64,000 bases of DNA, from the NCBI GenBank assembly GCA_018262985.1, contig JADFDI010000001.1, forward strand, positions 389,027 to 453,026, written 5' to 3'. Positions 16,729-25,739 of this stretch are shown one piece after another. How positions within the stretch are numbered: the stretch's first letter is position 1; every line of letters starts with the position of its first letter. The notes below the pieces were generated by a model. It saw only the letters and a program-made list of their open reading frames with translations, searched no databases and was not told the DNA's origin. This DNA is from Spirochaetota bacterium. Its GTDB lineage: Bacteria; Spirochaetota; Spirochaetia; Treponematales; UBA12059. Both the position numbers and the translations under genes were made by a program.

Positions 16729-18744
16729 TCAGGCGGCCGCGAGCTTCCGCGGCGCGGCCATGAAGCGCTGGATCAGGTAGGCGACGACGATCATACCGGC
16801 GCCGATGCCGTCGGTGAGGAAGCCCGGCGTCACCATGAGCACGCCGCCGACAATCCAGAGCGGCCGCTCCCACAGGCGCATGTCGCGGCGGATGAAGCCC
16901 ATGACGCCGCCCGAGACCGCGACGATGCCGATGGAGCTCGTCAAGATGATCCAGATGATATCGAAAGCGTTGACGTTGAAAAGCAGCATCTGCGGGTTGT
17001 AGACGAAGATGTAGGGCACGAGGAAGGCGGCGATGGCCAGTCGCGTGGCATTGACGCCGGTCTTCATCGGATTGCCCTTGGCTATGCCCGCGCCAGCGAA
17101 GGCCGCGAGCGCCACGGGCGGCGTCACGTCGGCTATGATGCCGAAGTAGAACGCGAACATGTGCGCCGGCAGCACGATCATCGGCGCGTAGGGCCCGAGC
17201 TCGGGGTAGACCTGGCGCAGGATGATGATGATGGCCGGCGCGGCGATGGTCGAGGTGATGACGTAGTTCGCGGTGGTCGGCACGCCCATGCCGAGGATGA
17301 TCGAGGTGACCATGGTGAAGACCAGGGTCAGGAAGAGCTTGCCGTCGGCCAGGGCCACCAGGCTCGAGCCGAGCTTGAGGCCGAGCCCCGTCTGCGTCAC
17401 GACGCCGATGATGATGCCGGCGCAGGCCGTGGCGGCCAGCACGCCGAGCACGCCGCGCCCGCCCGCCTCGAGGCCCTTCACGATGTCGACGGGCTTGAAC
17501 TCGACGGGGCGCTTCAGGAGCAGGTTGGCGCCCGACGCCAGGAGCGCCGTCGCGATGGACAGCACGATGGCCACCAGGGCCGCCCGCATCGGGGTGTAGC
17601 CCGTGACGAGCAGCCAGACGATGGCCCCGAGCGGGATGACGAGGTAGGCCTTCTGCCAGAGGTCCTTGAGCTTGGGCAGCTCTTCCTTGGTCATGCCGCG
17701 CAGGCCCAGGCGCTTGGCCTCGAGGTGGACGCCGGCCCAGACGCCGAAGTAGTAGAGCAGGGCGGGGATGACCGCGGCGCCGATGATGCGCGCGTAGGGA
17801 ATCTCGGTGAATTCCGCCATGAGGAAGGCCGCCGCGCCCATGATGGGCGGCATCAGCTGGCCGCCCGTGCTGGCGGTGGCCTCGACGGCGCCGGCGAACT
17901 CGGGCTTGTAGCCGAGCTTCTTCATCATGGGAATGGTGAAGCTGCCGGTGCCGACCACGTTGGCGACCGAGGAGCCGGACACCATGCCCATGAGGCCGCT
18001 CGAGAGCACCGCCACCTTGGCCGGGCCGCCCATCGACCGGCCCGCGAGGGCGTTCGAGAGGTCGATGAAGTACTGGCCGAGACCGGTCTTCTCGAGGTAG
18101 GCCCCGAACAGGATGAAGAGGAAGATGAAGGTGCTCGACACGCCGAGCGGTATGCCGAAGATGCCCTCGGTGGTGAAGAAGAGGTGGCCCACCAGGGTCT
18201 CGAAGTCGGCGCCGCGGTGCCCGAGGCGGCCGGGTATCCAGGGCCCGAGGAAGGCGTAGACGATGAAGAGCCCCGCGATGGCCACGATGGGGACGCCCAC
18301 GACGCGTCGCGCGGCCTCGAGCACGAGCAGGATTCCGACCACGCCCACGACGATGTCGAGCGGCGTCGGCATGCCGGCGCGCTTCACCAGCTCGGAGTAG
18401 GTCCCGATGATGTACATCGGCGTCAGCGCCCCGAGCGCGGAGAGGGCCCAGTCCAGCGGATGTATGCTCGAGCGCGGCCACTTCTTGCTGGCCGGGTAGA
18501 GCAGGAAGATCAGCGCCAGGCCGAAGGACAGGTGGATGGAGCGCTGGATCATGGCGTCGAAGACGCCGAAGACGGCCGTGTAGACCTGGAACGACGAAAA
18601 GACGATCGCGATGGCCGCGACCAGCTTGCCGAGGAAGCCGCCGAGGATCCGGAAGTCGGATTCCTTGTCGAATTTCCTGAGGATGTCCTGGCCGTCGACG
18701 CGTTCCGTCGCGCCGGCCGAGCCCTTGCCTGTCAGATCGCTCAT
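16729..18744 (-). CDS. Fused TRAP transporter permease (DctQM-type, TAXI system)
   Basis: The product has 671 residues with about 16 hydrophobic helices: a small 4-helix DctQ-like part (about 35-175) fused to a DctM-like part. Family marks include FFTTEGIFGIPLGVSSTFIFLFILFGA, the conserved loop GLMGMVSGSSVANVVGTGSFTIPMMKK (about 245-280), ATASTGGQLMPPIMGAAAFLM and GMGVPTTANYVITSTIAAPAI. This fused form accompanies TAXI binding proteins. It should carry a small organic acid or amino acid with Na+. It overlaps the DUF1850 gene by 4 bp (ATGA). Confidence 0.92.
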   Translation of the reverse strand: MSDLTGKGSAGATERVDGQDILRKFDKESDFRILGGFLGKLVAAIAIVFSSFQVYTAVFGVFDAMIQRSIHLSFGLALIFLLYPASKKWPRSSIHPLDWALSALGALTPMYIIGTYSELVKRAGMPTPLDIVVGVVGILLVLEAARRVVGVPIVAIAGLFIVYAFLGPWIPGRLGHRGADFETLVGHLFFTTEGIFGIPLGVSSTFIFLFILFGAYLEKTGLGQYFIDLSNALAGRSMGGPAKVAVLSSGLMGMVSGSSVANVVGTGSFTIPMMKKLGYKPEFAGAVEATASTGGQLMPPIMGAAAFLMAEFTEIPYARIIGAAVIPALLYYFGVWAGVHLEAKRLGLRGMTKEELPKLKDLWQKAYLVIPLGAIVWLLVTGYTPMRAALVAIVLSIATALLASGANLLLKRPVEFKPVDIVKGLEAGGRGVLGVLAATACAGIIIGVVTQTGLGLKLGSSLVALADGKLFLTLVFTMVTSIILGMGVPTTANYVITSTIAAPAIIIILRQVYPELGPYAPMIVLPAHMFAFYFGIIADVTPPVALAAFAGAGIAKGNPMKTGVNATRLAIAAFLVPYIFVYNPQMLLFNVNAFDIIWIILTSSIGIVAVSGGVMGFIRRDMRLWERPLWIVGGVLMVTPGFLTDGIGAGMIVVAYLIQRFMAAPRKLAAA

Positions 18745-19301
18745 TGCTCACCTCGGAAGGAAGCCCGCGCGCCGTCGGAGGGGAGCCGGCCCTTGCCGGG
18801 CACCGCGACGAGCGTGACGAGTTCCCCCGTCTCGAAGATGTCGGCGAAGGCCACGAAGCCCTCCGCCGTCTGTATGCCGTGCCCCGCCACGGGCGAGACC
18901 CGGACGGGAAGCTCGCGGAAGCGCCGCGAAAGGGTGAGGACGAAGCGTCCGTCCTCGATGGAGAAGCCGTCCTCCGTGTCGGAGGGCATGCCGGAGCTCA
19001 TCTGGTCGTAGCGGAGGCTTTCCAGATGGAGAACCCCGTTGCGCTCCACCGTGAAATCCTCGTCCACCCGACCCAGGTTGATCGAATGGACATAGACGTG
19101 GGAGAAGCGCCGGTCAGGCAGGAAGAGCCGCGTCCGGACCGTCCCGTTCCCGTCGACCAGGTCGAGCCAGGTCGCGGAACCGGCCGCGGCCTCGTCGAGG
19201 GGCCGGCCGCCGCATGCGATGAAGCCCGCCGCGAAGGAAAGCGCGACGAGCGCGAGGAAGGCGGGCGCCGAGGCCCGCGACGCTTTCGCGACGGATTTCA
19301 T
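18741..19301 (-). CDS. DUF1850 domain lipoprotein of the TAXI-TRAP operon
   Basis: The product has 186 residues. A signal peptide ends in FIAC at Cys30, a plausible lipobox. The body (LFLPDRRFSHVYVHSINLGRVDEDFTVERNGVLHLE) matches the DUF1850 pattern, in which a HSI/HSV motif is followed by an ExF strand. DUF1850 genes regularly sit between TAXI binding-protein and permease genes, as here; their role is unknown, possibly as an accessory periplasmic subunit. Confidence 0.82.
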   Translation of the reverse strand: MKSVAKASRASAPAFLALVALSFAAGFIACGGRPLDEAAAGSATWLDLVDGNGTVRTRLFLPDRRFSHVYVHSINLGRVDEDFTVERNGVLHLESLRYDQMSSGMPSDTEDGFSIEDGRFVLTLSRRFRELPVRVSPVAGHGIQTAEGFVAFADIFETGELVTLVAVPGKGRLPSDGARASFRGEQ

Positions 19302-19320
19302 CGGTTCGGCCCGGACGGCG

Positions 19321-19352
19321 GACGGGCCCCGGAGCGCGCCCCGGGGCCCGTC
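19321..19352 (-). promoter_or_regulatory. Intercistronic hairpin after the TAXI binding-protein gene
   Basis: Perfect 12-bp stem (GACGGGCCCCGG, 19321-19332; CCGGGGCCCGTC, 19341-19352) with an 8-nt loop and no T-run. It lies between the binding-protein stop and DUF1850, where such stems usually stabilise the upstream mRNA or attenuate read-through. Confidence 0.65.
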
Positions 19353-19373
19353 GCCGTTACCGGAAGCGGGCGC

Positions 19374-20318
19374 TTACTTCACCGATCCGAAGTACTTCTC
19401 CACGCCCGGGTGGAGCGGGAGCGACATGCCGTCGCGCGCGTTGGCGACGGTGATGTTGGCGCCCTGCTTGTGGGCGGCCGAGAGCCGGTCGCCGGCCGCG
19501 AAGAGGGTGCGCGCCATCTTTTCGGCGATTCCCGCGTCGAGCTTGGAGCTGACCGCGAGCATGGCCTTGACGGCGATGGTCTGCACGTCGGCGTCGACGC
19601 CCTTGTAGGTGCCGCCGGGGATGGTCTGCTTCGTGTAGAAGGGGTAGCTCGCGAGCAACTTCGCCACGACGGCGGGCTCGATGGAGACGACCACGATGTC
19701 CTTGCTGGCCGCGATGTCCTGCACGGCGCTGGTCGGGTAGCCGGCGGTCAGGAAGGCCGCGTCGATGTTGTTGTCCTTGAGGCCGTTGGCGGCTTCCGCG
19801 AAGGAAAGGTACTGGACGCTGATGTCGGCGTAGGTGACGCCGGCGGCCTCCATGATCTGGCGGGCGTTGGCCTCGACTCCGGAGCCGGCGGCGCCGACCG
19901 CGACGCGCTTGCCCTTGAGGTCGGCGACGGACGCGATGCCGGAATCCTTGAGCGCCACGAGCTGGCAGGTTTCCTGGTAGAGGGTGGCGAAGCCCATGAG
20001 CTCGGGATACGGGGCGTCCTTGAACATCTCCTGCCCGTTGACCGCGTAGTAGGCGATGTCGTTCTGGACGAAGATGACGTCGACCTTGTCCTCGCGGAGC
20101 AGGTTGACGTTGGCCACCGAGGCGCCCGTGGTGGTGGCGCTGGCGTTCATGCCGGGGATGTCCTTCTGCCAGATCTCGGCCATGGCGCCGCCGAGCGGGA
20201 AGTAGGTGCCGGCCGCGCCACCGGTGGCAATCGTTACGAAGGTCTGCTTGGGCGCGCAGGCCGTCAGGGCCAGGGCGACGAGGGCGAGGGCCAGGGCAAG
20301 GGTAGCGTAGCGTTTCAT
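19374..20318 (-). CDS. TAXI family TRAP transporter solute-binding lipoprotein
   Basis: The product has 314 residues. A lipoprotein signal ends LTAC with Cys21. VTIATGGAAGTYFPLGGAMAEIW directly after it is the TAXI-family signature region, followed by ATTTGASVANVNLL, DVIFVQNDIAYYA and GKRVAVGAAGSGVEANARQIM. It captures the substrate outside the inner membrane for the fused permease. Family members are often linked to glutamate or other carboxylates, but the substrate here is not determined. A strong AAGGAGG ribosome-binding site precedes the ATG. It is the first gene of the operon. Confidence 0.93.
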   Translation of the reverse strand: MKRYATLALALALVALALTACAPKQTFVTIATGGAAGTYFPLGGAMAEIWQKDIPGMNASATTTGASVANVNLLREDKVDVIFVQNDIAYYAVNGQEMFKDAPYPELMGFATLYQETCQLVALKDSGIASVADLKGKRVAVGAAGSGVEANARQIMEAAGVTYADISVQYLSFAEAANGLKDNNIDAAFLTAGYPTSAVQDIAASKDIVVVSIEPAVVAKLLASYPFYTKQTIPGGTYKGVDADVQTIAVKAMLAVSSKLDAGIAEKMARTLFAAGDRLSAAHKQGANITVANARDGMSLPLHPGVEKYFGSVK

Positions 20319-20337
20319 CAGTGCCTCCTTAGGCTAT

Positions 20338-20365
20338 GCATTCCGCCCCGGGCGGGGCGGAATGC
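20338..20365 (-). promoter_or_regulatory. 5'-terminal mRNA hairpin upstream of the TAXI gene
   Basis: Perfect 12-bp stem GCATTCCGCCCC/GGGGCGGAATGC with a tetraloop. It begins at the predicted transcription start and ends six bases before the Shine-Dalgarno region. Confidence 0.65.
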
Positions 20366-20372
20366 AACGCTG

Positions 20373-20401
20373 ATGGTACTACGACCCTTCCGCAGGCGCA
20401 A
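20373..20401 (-). promoter_or_regulatory. Promoter of the TAXI-TRAP operon
   Basis: On the minus strand: TTGCGC (20401-20396), 17 bp spacer, TACCAT (20378-20373). Transcription should begin near 20366, at the foot of the hairpin. Confidence 0.6.
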
Positions 20402-20548
20402 GATTATTATCGATAGAGTCGCCCCGAAACCGCTTCAGGTTGACGCTAATGGAGGCAGGTGGCCATACCGAGTCGTCGTCGTCGTCGTCGGCGCGCGTCG
20501 CCGGCGAGGCGGGGCACGGATATCTCCATCACGCGCCGGTCGGAGGGC

Positions 20549-20680
20549 GGGAAGGCGGCGTGATGGAATTGCGATGCGGCCCGCCGATCCGCGGAGCGTC
20601 CGGAACCGCGGGTGGCGGCGAAAAACGGACTTCCGAGCGAAGCGAGGAAGCCTGTTCTTTCGCCGCCAGGACCCGTTCCA
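20549..20680 (+). repeat. Structured intergenic repeat, copy B (right end not recognised)
   Basis: The left box GGAAGGCGGCGTGATGG is followed 56 bp on by GGTGGCGGCGAAA (20611), a stem, the tip CGAGCG-a-AGCGAG (20634-20646), the complementary arm TTTCGCCGCC and CAGGACCC (20667-20674). The right outer box seen in copies A and C is not evident. The remainder of the 420-bp gap downstream of potD (20402-20548, 20681-20738) shows a GTC/GTCGTC run at about 20472 and nothing else. Confidence 0.6.
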
Positions 20681-20738
20681 AGTGGCTCGGCGATTCGGAA
20701 CTACGCCGTGCTATCCCTTGGGGTCCCTTTCTCCCCGC

Positions 20739-21791
20739 CTAATCGCCGATCTTGATGCGCTGCCAGATCTCGTTGTACGCCTCGAGGCCCTCGCCGAGGT
20801 CGTCCTTGAGCTCGCAGTCCGCCAGGGCTTCCGCGGTGTAGTACGGCGTCTTGGTCTGGAGCGCCCGGGCCGGCACGTTCGCGGTGGCCGGGAAGCCGAA
20901 GGAGTCGCAGAACTCCGCGTAGATCTCGGGGCGGTGGATGAAGTCGATGAACTTGTGCGCGAGGTCGACGTTCTTCGAGTCCTTGAGGATGACCATGGAG
21001 TCGATGTACATCGGCCCGCCCTCCTTGGGGATGAAGAAGCCGACCTGGTCCCAATCGGATTCGGCCACCTCGGCGTAGACCGACTCGGCGTAGCCCTGCA
21101 CCACCCAGAACTCGCCCGCGGCGAAGCCCTTGGCGAAGGCCTCGGCGTCGAAGCGGACCAGGTTGGGCTTCCATTCCTCCTGGATCAGCTTCTCGGCGGC
21201 GGCGAGCTCGGCCGGGTCGAGGGTGTTGACCGAGTGGCCCAGGTACTTGAGCGCGTCGCCCATGACCTCGCGCATGTCGTCCAGCATGGTCATCTTGCCG
21301 GCCAGGTCCTTCCGGCCGAAGATGCTCCAGCTCTCCTCGTACGAAGGGACCTTGTCGAGGCGGACCGCGACGCCGGCCGCGCCCATGTAGTAGGGCACCG
21401 ACCAGGCCATGTCGGGATCGTAGAGGGCCTTGCCGAGCACGACCGGGTCGACGTTCCCCAGGTTGGAGAGCTTCGACCTGTCGATGGGCTGCAGCATGCC
21501 TTCCTTCATCATGATGGAGACGTAGTCGCCGGAGGGGAAGGTGATGTCGTAGCCGGACCCGCCGGCCTTGAGCTTGGCGAACATCGACTCGTTCGAGTCG
21601 AAGAAGTCGTACACCACGTCGACGCCGTACTCCTTCTCGAATTTCTCGATGACGGAATCCGGGGTGTAGTAGGTCCAGTTGTAGATGTAGAGCTTGGCCG
21701 CGCCCTGCGCGTCCGAGCTCCCCGAGGCGCCGCACGAGGCGGCGACGGCGACGATCGCGGCGAGCGCCGCGAAACGGAGGAAGTGCTTCAT
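20739..21791 (-). CDS. potD: Spermidine/putrescine ABC transporter substrate-binding lipoprotein
   Basis: The product has 350 residues. A lipoprotein signal ends AASC at Cys20. KLYIYNWTYYTPDSVIEKFEKEYGVDVVYDFFDSNE, GSGYDITFPSGDYVSIMMKEGML and MAWSVPYYMGAAGVAVR are standard PotD/PotF motifs. It binds polyamines outside the inner membrane. It is last in the potABCD operon, 126 bp after potC, so it may also have its own expression control. The assignment follows from the full operon; the exact polyamine is unknown. Confidence 0.9.
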   Translation of the reverse strand: MKHFLRFAALAAIVAVAASCGASGSSDAQGAAKLYIYNWTYYTPDSVIEKFEKEYGVDVVYDFFDSNESMFAKLKAGGSGYDITFPSGDYVSIMMKEGMLQPIDRSKLSNLGNVDPVVLGKALYDPDMAWSVPYYMGAAGVAVRLDKVPSYEESWSIFGRKDLAGKMTMLDDMREVMGDALKYLGHSVNTLDPAELAAAEKLIQEEWKPNLVRFDAEAFAKGFAAGEFWVVQGYAESVYAEVAESDWDQVGFFIPKEGGPMYIDSMVILKDSKNVDLAHKFIDFIHRPEIYAEFCDSFGFPATANVPARALQTKTPYYTAEALADCELKDDLGEGLEAYNEIWQRIKIGD

Positions 21792-21917
21792 GCTGCTTCC
21801 CTCCCGATGGTGATGCCTGCCCGCGGACGCGAAGGCCCGCGGTGTCCGGTCTCTTGGCGCGTCCGGCTGCGCTTTCCCCGGGGCCGGACGCGAGGCCCGG
21901 CCGCGGGGAAAATCCGA

Positions 21918-22817
21918 TCACTTGGCCGCGATGTACTTCAGGTAGTTCCGGAGCGGGAGGATGAGGGCCACCGTCCCCGCCACCATGACCACCGACAGCG
22001 CGTTGATGACGGGCGACACGCCGAAGCGGATCGCCGAGTAGACGAAGAGCGGCAGCGTCGTCGCGCCGGGGCCCGTCACGAAGAAGGTGATGACGAAGTC
22101 CTCGAGCGAGAGCGTGACCGCGGTCAGGAAGCCCGAGGCGATGCCCGGCATCGACATGGGCACGATGACCTTCATGAGGGTCTGGAATTCGCTTGCCCCG
22201 AGGTCGCGGGCGGCCTCGATGACCGAGTAGTCGAACTCGTCGAGCCGCGCGCTGACCATCAGGAAGACGAAGGGCAGGTTGAAGGTGGCATGCGCGATGT
22301 AGATGGAGACGAGGCCCAGCTTGAGGCCCACCCCGGCGAAGAACACGAGCAGCGAGATGCCGATGACGATCTCGGGCAGGATCATCGGCAGGAAGTTGAG
22401 CGTGCGCACGTAGCCGCGGAAGGGGAACCTGTACCAGGTGACGCCGATGGCCGCGAGCGTGCCGAGCACCGTGGCGGTCAGCGCGCTCGCGAGGGCGATG
22501 GCCACGGAATTCCCGAAGGCGCGCCAGAGCTCGCCGGATTCGGTGAAGAGCTTCGCGTACCAGACGAGGGAGAAGCCCGACCAATCGCCGCCCTTCTCCT
22601 TGTCGAAGCTGGCGACGAGCAACACCACGAGCGGCATGAAGAAGAAGACTATGGTCGCCCAGTAGGCGAAGCCGGAGAAGGACGAGCGCGCGCGCGCCTT
22701 GGCGTGCCTCTGGCGCGACTCGAGTCCGCTCCGGCCGGGACCGGCGTGGCGCGTCGCCCGGGCGGCCGTCCCGTTCGCCGCGTTCGCGGCGTCCGCGTTG
22801 AGCGCGGCGTCGCTCAT
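21918..22817 (-). CDS. potC: Polyamine ABC transporter permease PotC
   Basis: The product has 299 residues with six membrane helices after a polar, Ala/Arg-rich N-terminal extension of about 45 residues. The EAA loop is IEAARDLGASEFQTLMKVIVPMSMPGI, typical of PotC/PotI. It forms the membrane channel with PotB and couples to PotA. Start and PotB stop overlap (ATGA), so the two are translationally coupled. Confidence 0.92.
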   Translation of the reverse strand: MSDAALNADAANAANGTAARATRHAGPGRSGLESRQRHAKARARSSFSGFAYWATIVFFFMPLVVLLVASFDKEKGGDWSGFSLVWYAKLFTESGELWRAFGNSVAIALASALTATVLGTLAAIGVTWYRFPFRGYVRTLNFLPMILPEIVIGISLLVFFAGVGLKLGLVSIYIAHATFNLPFVFLMVSARLDEFDYSVIEAARDLGASEFQTLMKVIVPMSMPGIASGFLTAVTLSLEDFVITFFVTGPGATTLPLFVYSAIRFGVSPVINALSVVMVAGTVALILPLRNYLKYIAAK

Positions 22818-23713
22818 CGTCCGCCTCCCGCCGCGACCGCGGCCTCGGCGGCCAGGGCGGCCGCCTGTTCCTTCGATATTCCGGGCCGCTTCTGCCGGGC
22901 CAGGAAGAGGAGCACTCCGACCGTGGACACGAAGGTCACCACCATCGAGATGGAGGAGGCGAAGGGCCAGTCGCGAACCTTCATCACCTGGTCGGCTATG
23001 ACGTTGCCGAGCATGTAGCCGTCCTTGCCGCCGACGAGCAGGGGCACCGCGTAGGCGCCGAAGATCGGGATGAAGGTGAAAAGCACCGCGGTGACGAGCC
23101 CCGAGCGCACGTTGGGCAGCATGACCTTGACGATGGACTCGAGCTTGCCGGCCCCGAGGTCGCGGGCCGCGTCGAGCAGGATGAAGTCGAACTTGTCCAT
23201 GGTCGAGAAGAGCGGCAGCACGGCGTAGGGCAGGTACATGTAGACCAGGACGAGGATGACCGCGCCCTGGTTGTACATGAGGTGGATCGGGTCGGAGACC
23301 AGCCCGACGGAGCGGAGGAAGCCGTTGATCGTCCCCTCGTTGCCGAGGATGGCGATCCAGGCGTAGATGCGGATCAGGAAGTTGGTCCAGAACGGCACGA
23401 TGACGAGGAAGAGCTTCAGGGTCTGGTTCTTCGAGCGCGCCATGTTGTAGCCGACCGGCAACGCGACGAGGATGGTGAGCGCCGTCGCCGCCAGCGCCAC
23501 GAGCAGGGTGCGGAAGGCCACCTTGACGATGCCCGCGTTGGCGAGGAGGGCGTAGGCGTGCAGCGAGAACTCCGGTTCCACCCCGCCGTAGAGGCCCTTC
23601 TTCATGAAGCTGTACGCCACGATGATGAGGAGCGGGGCCAGGAAGAAGAGGGTCAGCCAGAGCGCGTTGGGCAGGGCGTAGAGGGCGCCGCCCTTGGTGG
23701 GCCGCGCCGTCAT
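22814..23713 (-). CDS. potB: Polyamine ABC transporter permease PotB
   Basis: The product has 299 residues with six membrane helices. [24 protein letters not shown] is the hallmark stretch of PotB/PotH permeases. The EAA-type loop is [28 protein letters not shown]. The start at 23713 overlaps the potA stop in ATGA, which rejects the longer open frame running antisense-like through potA. Confidence 0.93.
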   Translation of the reverse strand: MTARPTKGGALYALPNALWLTLFFLAPLLIIVAYSFMKKGLYGGVEPEFSLHAYALLANAGIVKVAFRTLLVALAATALTILVALPVGYNMARSKNQTLKLFLVIVPFWTNFLIRIYAWIAILGNEGTINGFLRSVGLVSDPIHLMYNQGAVILVLVYMYLPYAVLPLFSTMDKFDFILLDAARDLGAGKLESIVKVMLPNVRSGLVTAVLFTFIPIFGAYAVPLLVGGKDGYMLGNVIADQVMKVRDWPFASSISMVVTFVSTVGVLLFLARQKRPGISKEQAAALAAEAAVAAGGGR

Positions 23714-24819
23714 GGACGCGCCACCTCGACGAGCGTGCCGTCCTCGGCGCTCCAGGAGAGGAAGACTTCCTGCTTCCACTTGATCTCGGGGCCCTTGTCG
23801 GAGTAGTCCGCGTGCTGCTTGAAGACCTTGAAGGTGACGCCCTTCTCGGTGCGGACGTAGAACTTGGTCTGGAAGCCGGAGTAGATGGGCTCGTCGACGT
23901 GGCCCTTGACGACGTTGAGGTCCTTCCGCGCGGCGGCGGGCTTCTGGGCGGCGATGCGGATCTTCTCGGGGCGCACGGCGAAGCTGACCTGGGAGAGCGC
24001 GGGCACCGGGTCGTCGGTGGTGACGAGCACCTCGCCGACCTCGGGGATGGCCACCGTGGCGAGCAGGCCCTCGGAGCGGACGACCTCGCCGCGGAAGAGG
24101 TTGGTCTCGCCGATGAAGCGCGCGACGAAGTCCGTGGCCGGGTCCTCGTAGATCTCGTGGGGCGGGCCGACCTGCAGCACCCGGCCCTGGTTCATCACCG
24201 CGATGCGGTCGGAAACCGAGAGGGCCTCGCCCTGGTCGTGCGTGACGTAGATGAAGGTGATGCCGACCTTGTCGTGGATGGAGTCGAGCTCGACGAGCAT
24301 GTGCTGGCGGAGCTTGGCGTCGAGCGCCGAGAGCGGCTCGTCGAGCAGCAGCACCGAGGGCTCGTTGATCAGGGCGCGCGCGATGGCGACGCGCTGCTTC
24401 TGGCCGCCGGAGAGCTGGGCGGGCATCTTGTCGGCGTGCGCCTCGAGCTGGACCAGGGACAGGTAGTCCTTGACCCGAGACGTGAGCGTCTTCGACGGCA
24501 CCTTGCGGAGGCGCAGGGGGAAGGCGACGTTCTCGAAGATGGAGAGGTGGGGGAAGAGGGCGTACGACTGGAACACGGTGTTGGTGCGGCGCTTGTCGGC
24601 GGAGAGTCCCACCACGTCGACGCCGTCGATCGCCACCGTCCCCTCGTCGGGTACTTCGAAGCCGCCGAGGATCCGCAGCAGGGTCGTCTTGCCGCAGCCC
24701 GAGGGCCCGAGGAGCGAGAAGAACTCGCCCTTTTTGATGTCCAAGCTGACGTCGTCCAGGGCCGCGAAGCTCCCGAACGACTTGCCCACGCGCGAGATGG
24801 TGACGTCGCTTCCGTTCAT
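23710..24819 (-). CDS. potA: Polyamine ABC transporter ATP-binding protein
   Basis: The product has 369 residues. It has Walker [15 protein letters not shown] (about 39-52), the signature [15 protein letters not shown] (about 136-150), Walker [13 protein letters not shown], the switch His in VTHDQGEAL, and a C-terminal TOBE regulatory domain ([11 protein letters not shown] onward), all as in PotA. It drives polyamine import. It is the first gene of potABCD. Confidence 0.94.
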   Translation of the reverse strand: MNGSDVTISRVGKSFGSFAALDDVSLDIKKGEFFSLLGPSGCGKTTLLRILGGFEVPDEGTVAIDGVDVVGLSADKRRTNTVFQSYALFPHLSIFENVAFPLRLRKVPSKTLTSRVKDYLSLVQLEAHADKMPAQLSGGQKQRVAIARALINEPSVLLLDEPLSALDAKLRQHMLVELDSIHDKVGITFIYVTHDQGEALSVSDRIAVMNQGRVLQVGPPHEIYEDPATDFVARFIGETNLFRGEVVRSEGLLATVAIPEVGEVLVTTDDPVPALSQVSFAVRPEKIRIAAQKPAAARKDLNVVKGHVDEPIYSGFQTKFYVRTEKGVTFKVFKQHADYSDKGPEIKWKQEVFLSWSAEDGTLVEVARP

Positions 24820-24879
24820 GTAGGTGTAGTGGCCTCCCGGCGCTTTCCGCGCTTCGTGACGATGCTGTAGCCCACGCGC

Positions 24880-24908
24880 ACAATGGGAATTTCCCCGGTT
24901 TTTGTCAA
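24880..24908 (-). promoter_or_regulatory. Promoter of potABCD
   Basis: On the minus strand: consensus TTGACA (24908-24903), 17 bp spacer, CATTGT (24885-24880), 60 bp before the potA ATG. Confidence 0.65.
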
Positions 24909-24968
24909 TGAGTCCGGCGCATCATTATGCGGCCGTAATGGATAGTATTGCGCTTCCGGGAGCGTTTC

Positions 24969-25002
24969 GCCACGTCCGCGGGCGCTCGCCCGACCGCGTG
25001 GC
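24969..25002 (-). terminator. Possible hairpin terminator after pgl
   Basis: GCCACG (24969-24974) pairs with CGTGGC (24997-25002), with GGGCG/CGCCC inside. No T-run follows, so termination strength is uncertain. Confidence 0.35.
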
Positions 25003-25037
25003 CGGGACGGCCGGCCGGCCGGTTGGGCCGCCGGCGC

Positions 25038-25739
25038 TCAGGGGCACCAGAAGGCGAGGGCGCGAGGCGAGGCGAGGACGCGCGCGACCGGGAGGGCGGC
25101 GGCCGCCCGGTCGCCCGAGGCGACGCGCTCGAGCAGGGCGAGCTTGTCCGCGCCGCGGACGAGGAGGCGGATCCGCTCCGACGCGAGGATGGCGGGCAGG
25201 GCGAGCGTGACGCGCGCGCGGGGCTCGGAGGGCGCCGCGGCGGGCAGGGCGGGGCGCGCTTCGCTCTCCCGGGCGGACTCGAAGGCCGCGTCGCCTGGGA
25301 AGAGCCCCGCGACGTGGCCGTCGTTCCCCATGCCGAGCCAACAGAGGTCGAAGCGCGGCAGGCCCGCGTCGTCGCGGGGCAGCTCGGCCTCGAGGACCGC
25401 CGCGAAGGCCGCCGCCACGGCCGCGCCGTCGGAGCCTTCGGGCCAGGGACGGAGCTCGGGCGGGGGGGTCCAGGCGGCGCCCGCGAAGGCGAGCGCGATC
25501 ATGGCGCCGTTCCGGTCGGGGGAATCCGGGGGAACGAGGCGCTCGTCGCCGGGACGGAGGCGGACGGGGCGGCGCACGCTCAGAGCGGCGAGCGCGCGGT
25601 AGGCGGGACCGGGCGTCGAGCCGCCCGCGAGGGCCGCCTCGAGCGGCCGCTCCGGGGGAACCGCGGCGCAGGCCTCGAGGAAGTCCGCCCGAATCGCCTC
25701 GATCCACGCGGCTTCGTCGGCGAAGCGGCGAAGGGTCAA
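25038..25739 (-). CDS. pgl: 6-phosphogluconolactonase
   Basis: The product has 233 residues. LEAALAGGSTPGPAYRALA and VRLRPGDERLVPPDSPDRNGAMI are the SugarP_isomerase/DevB-type motifs, with FDLCWLGMGNDGHVAGLFPGD carrying the catalytic GxGxDGHxAsLFPG block. It hydrolyses 6-phosphogluconolactone in the oxidative pentose phosphate pathway. The start is a TTG at 25739 whose bases overlap the zwf stop (TTGA), with GGAGGG nine bases upstream. This coupling rejects the longer frame running through zwf. Confidence 0.9.
   Translation of the reverse strand: MTLRRFADEAAWIEAIRADFLEACAAVPPERPLEAALAGGSTPGPAYRALAALSVRRPVRLRPGDERLVPPDSPDRNGAMIALAFAGAAWTPPPELRPWPEGSDGAAVAAAFAAVLEAELPRDDAGLPRFDLCWLGMGNDGHVAGLFPGDAAFESARESEARPALPAAAPSEPRARVTLALPAILASERIRLLVRGADKLALLERVASGDRAAAALPVARVLASPRALAFWCP

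Noticed and set aside
16621-19011. A 796-codon + strand frame rich in His, Asp, Glu and Gly
   Set aside because: It lies opposite the TRAP permease; the His/Asp-rich, helix-free composition is typical of antisense frames of hydrophobic genes.
20470-20485. GTC/GTCGTC microsatellite as a phase-variable tract
   Set aside because: It is short, intergenic and not in a promoter spacer or coding frame; no switchable gene depends on it.
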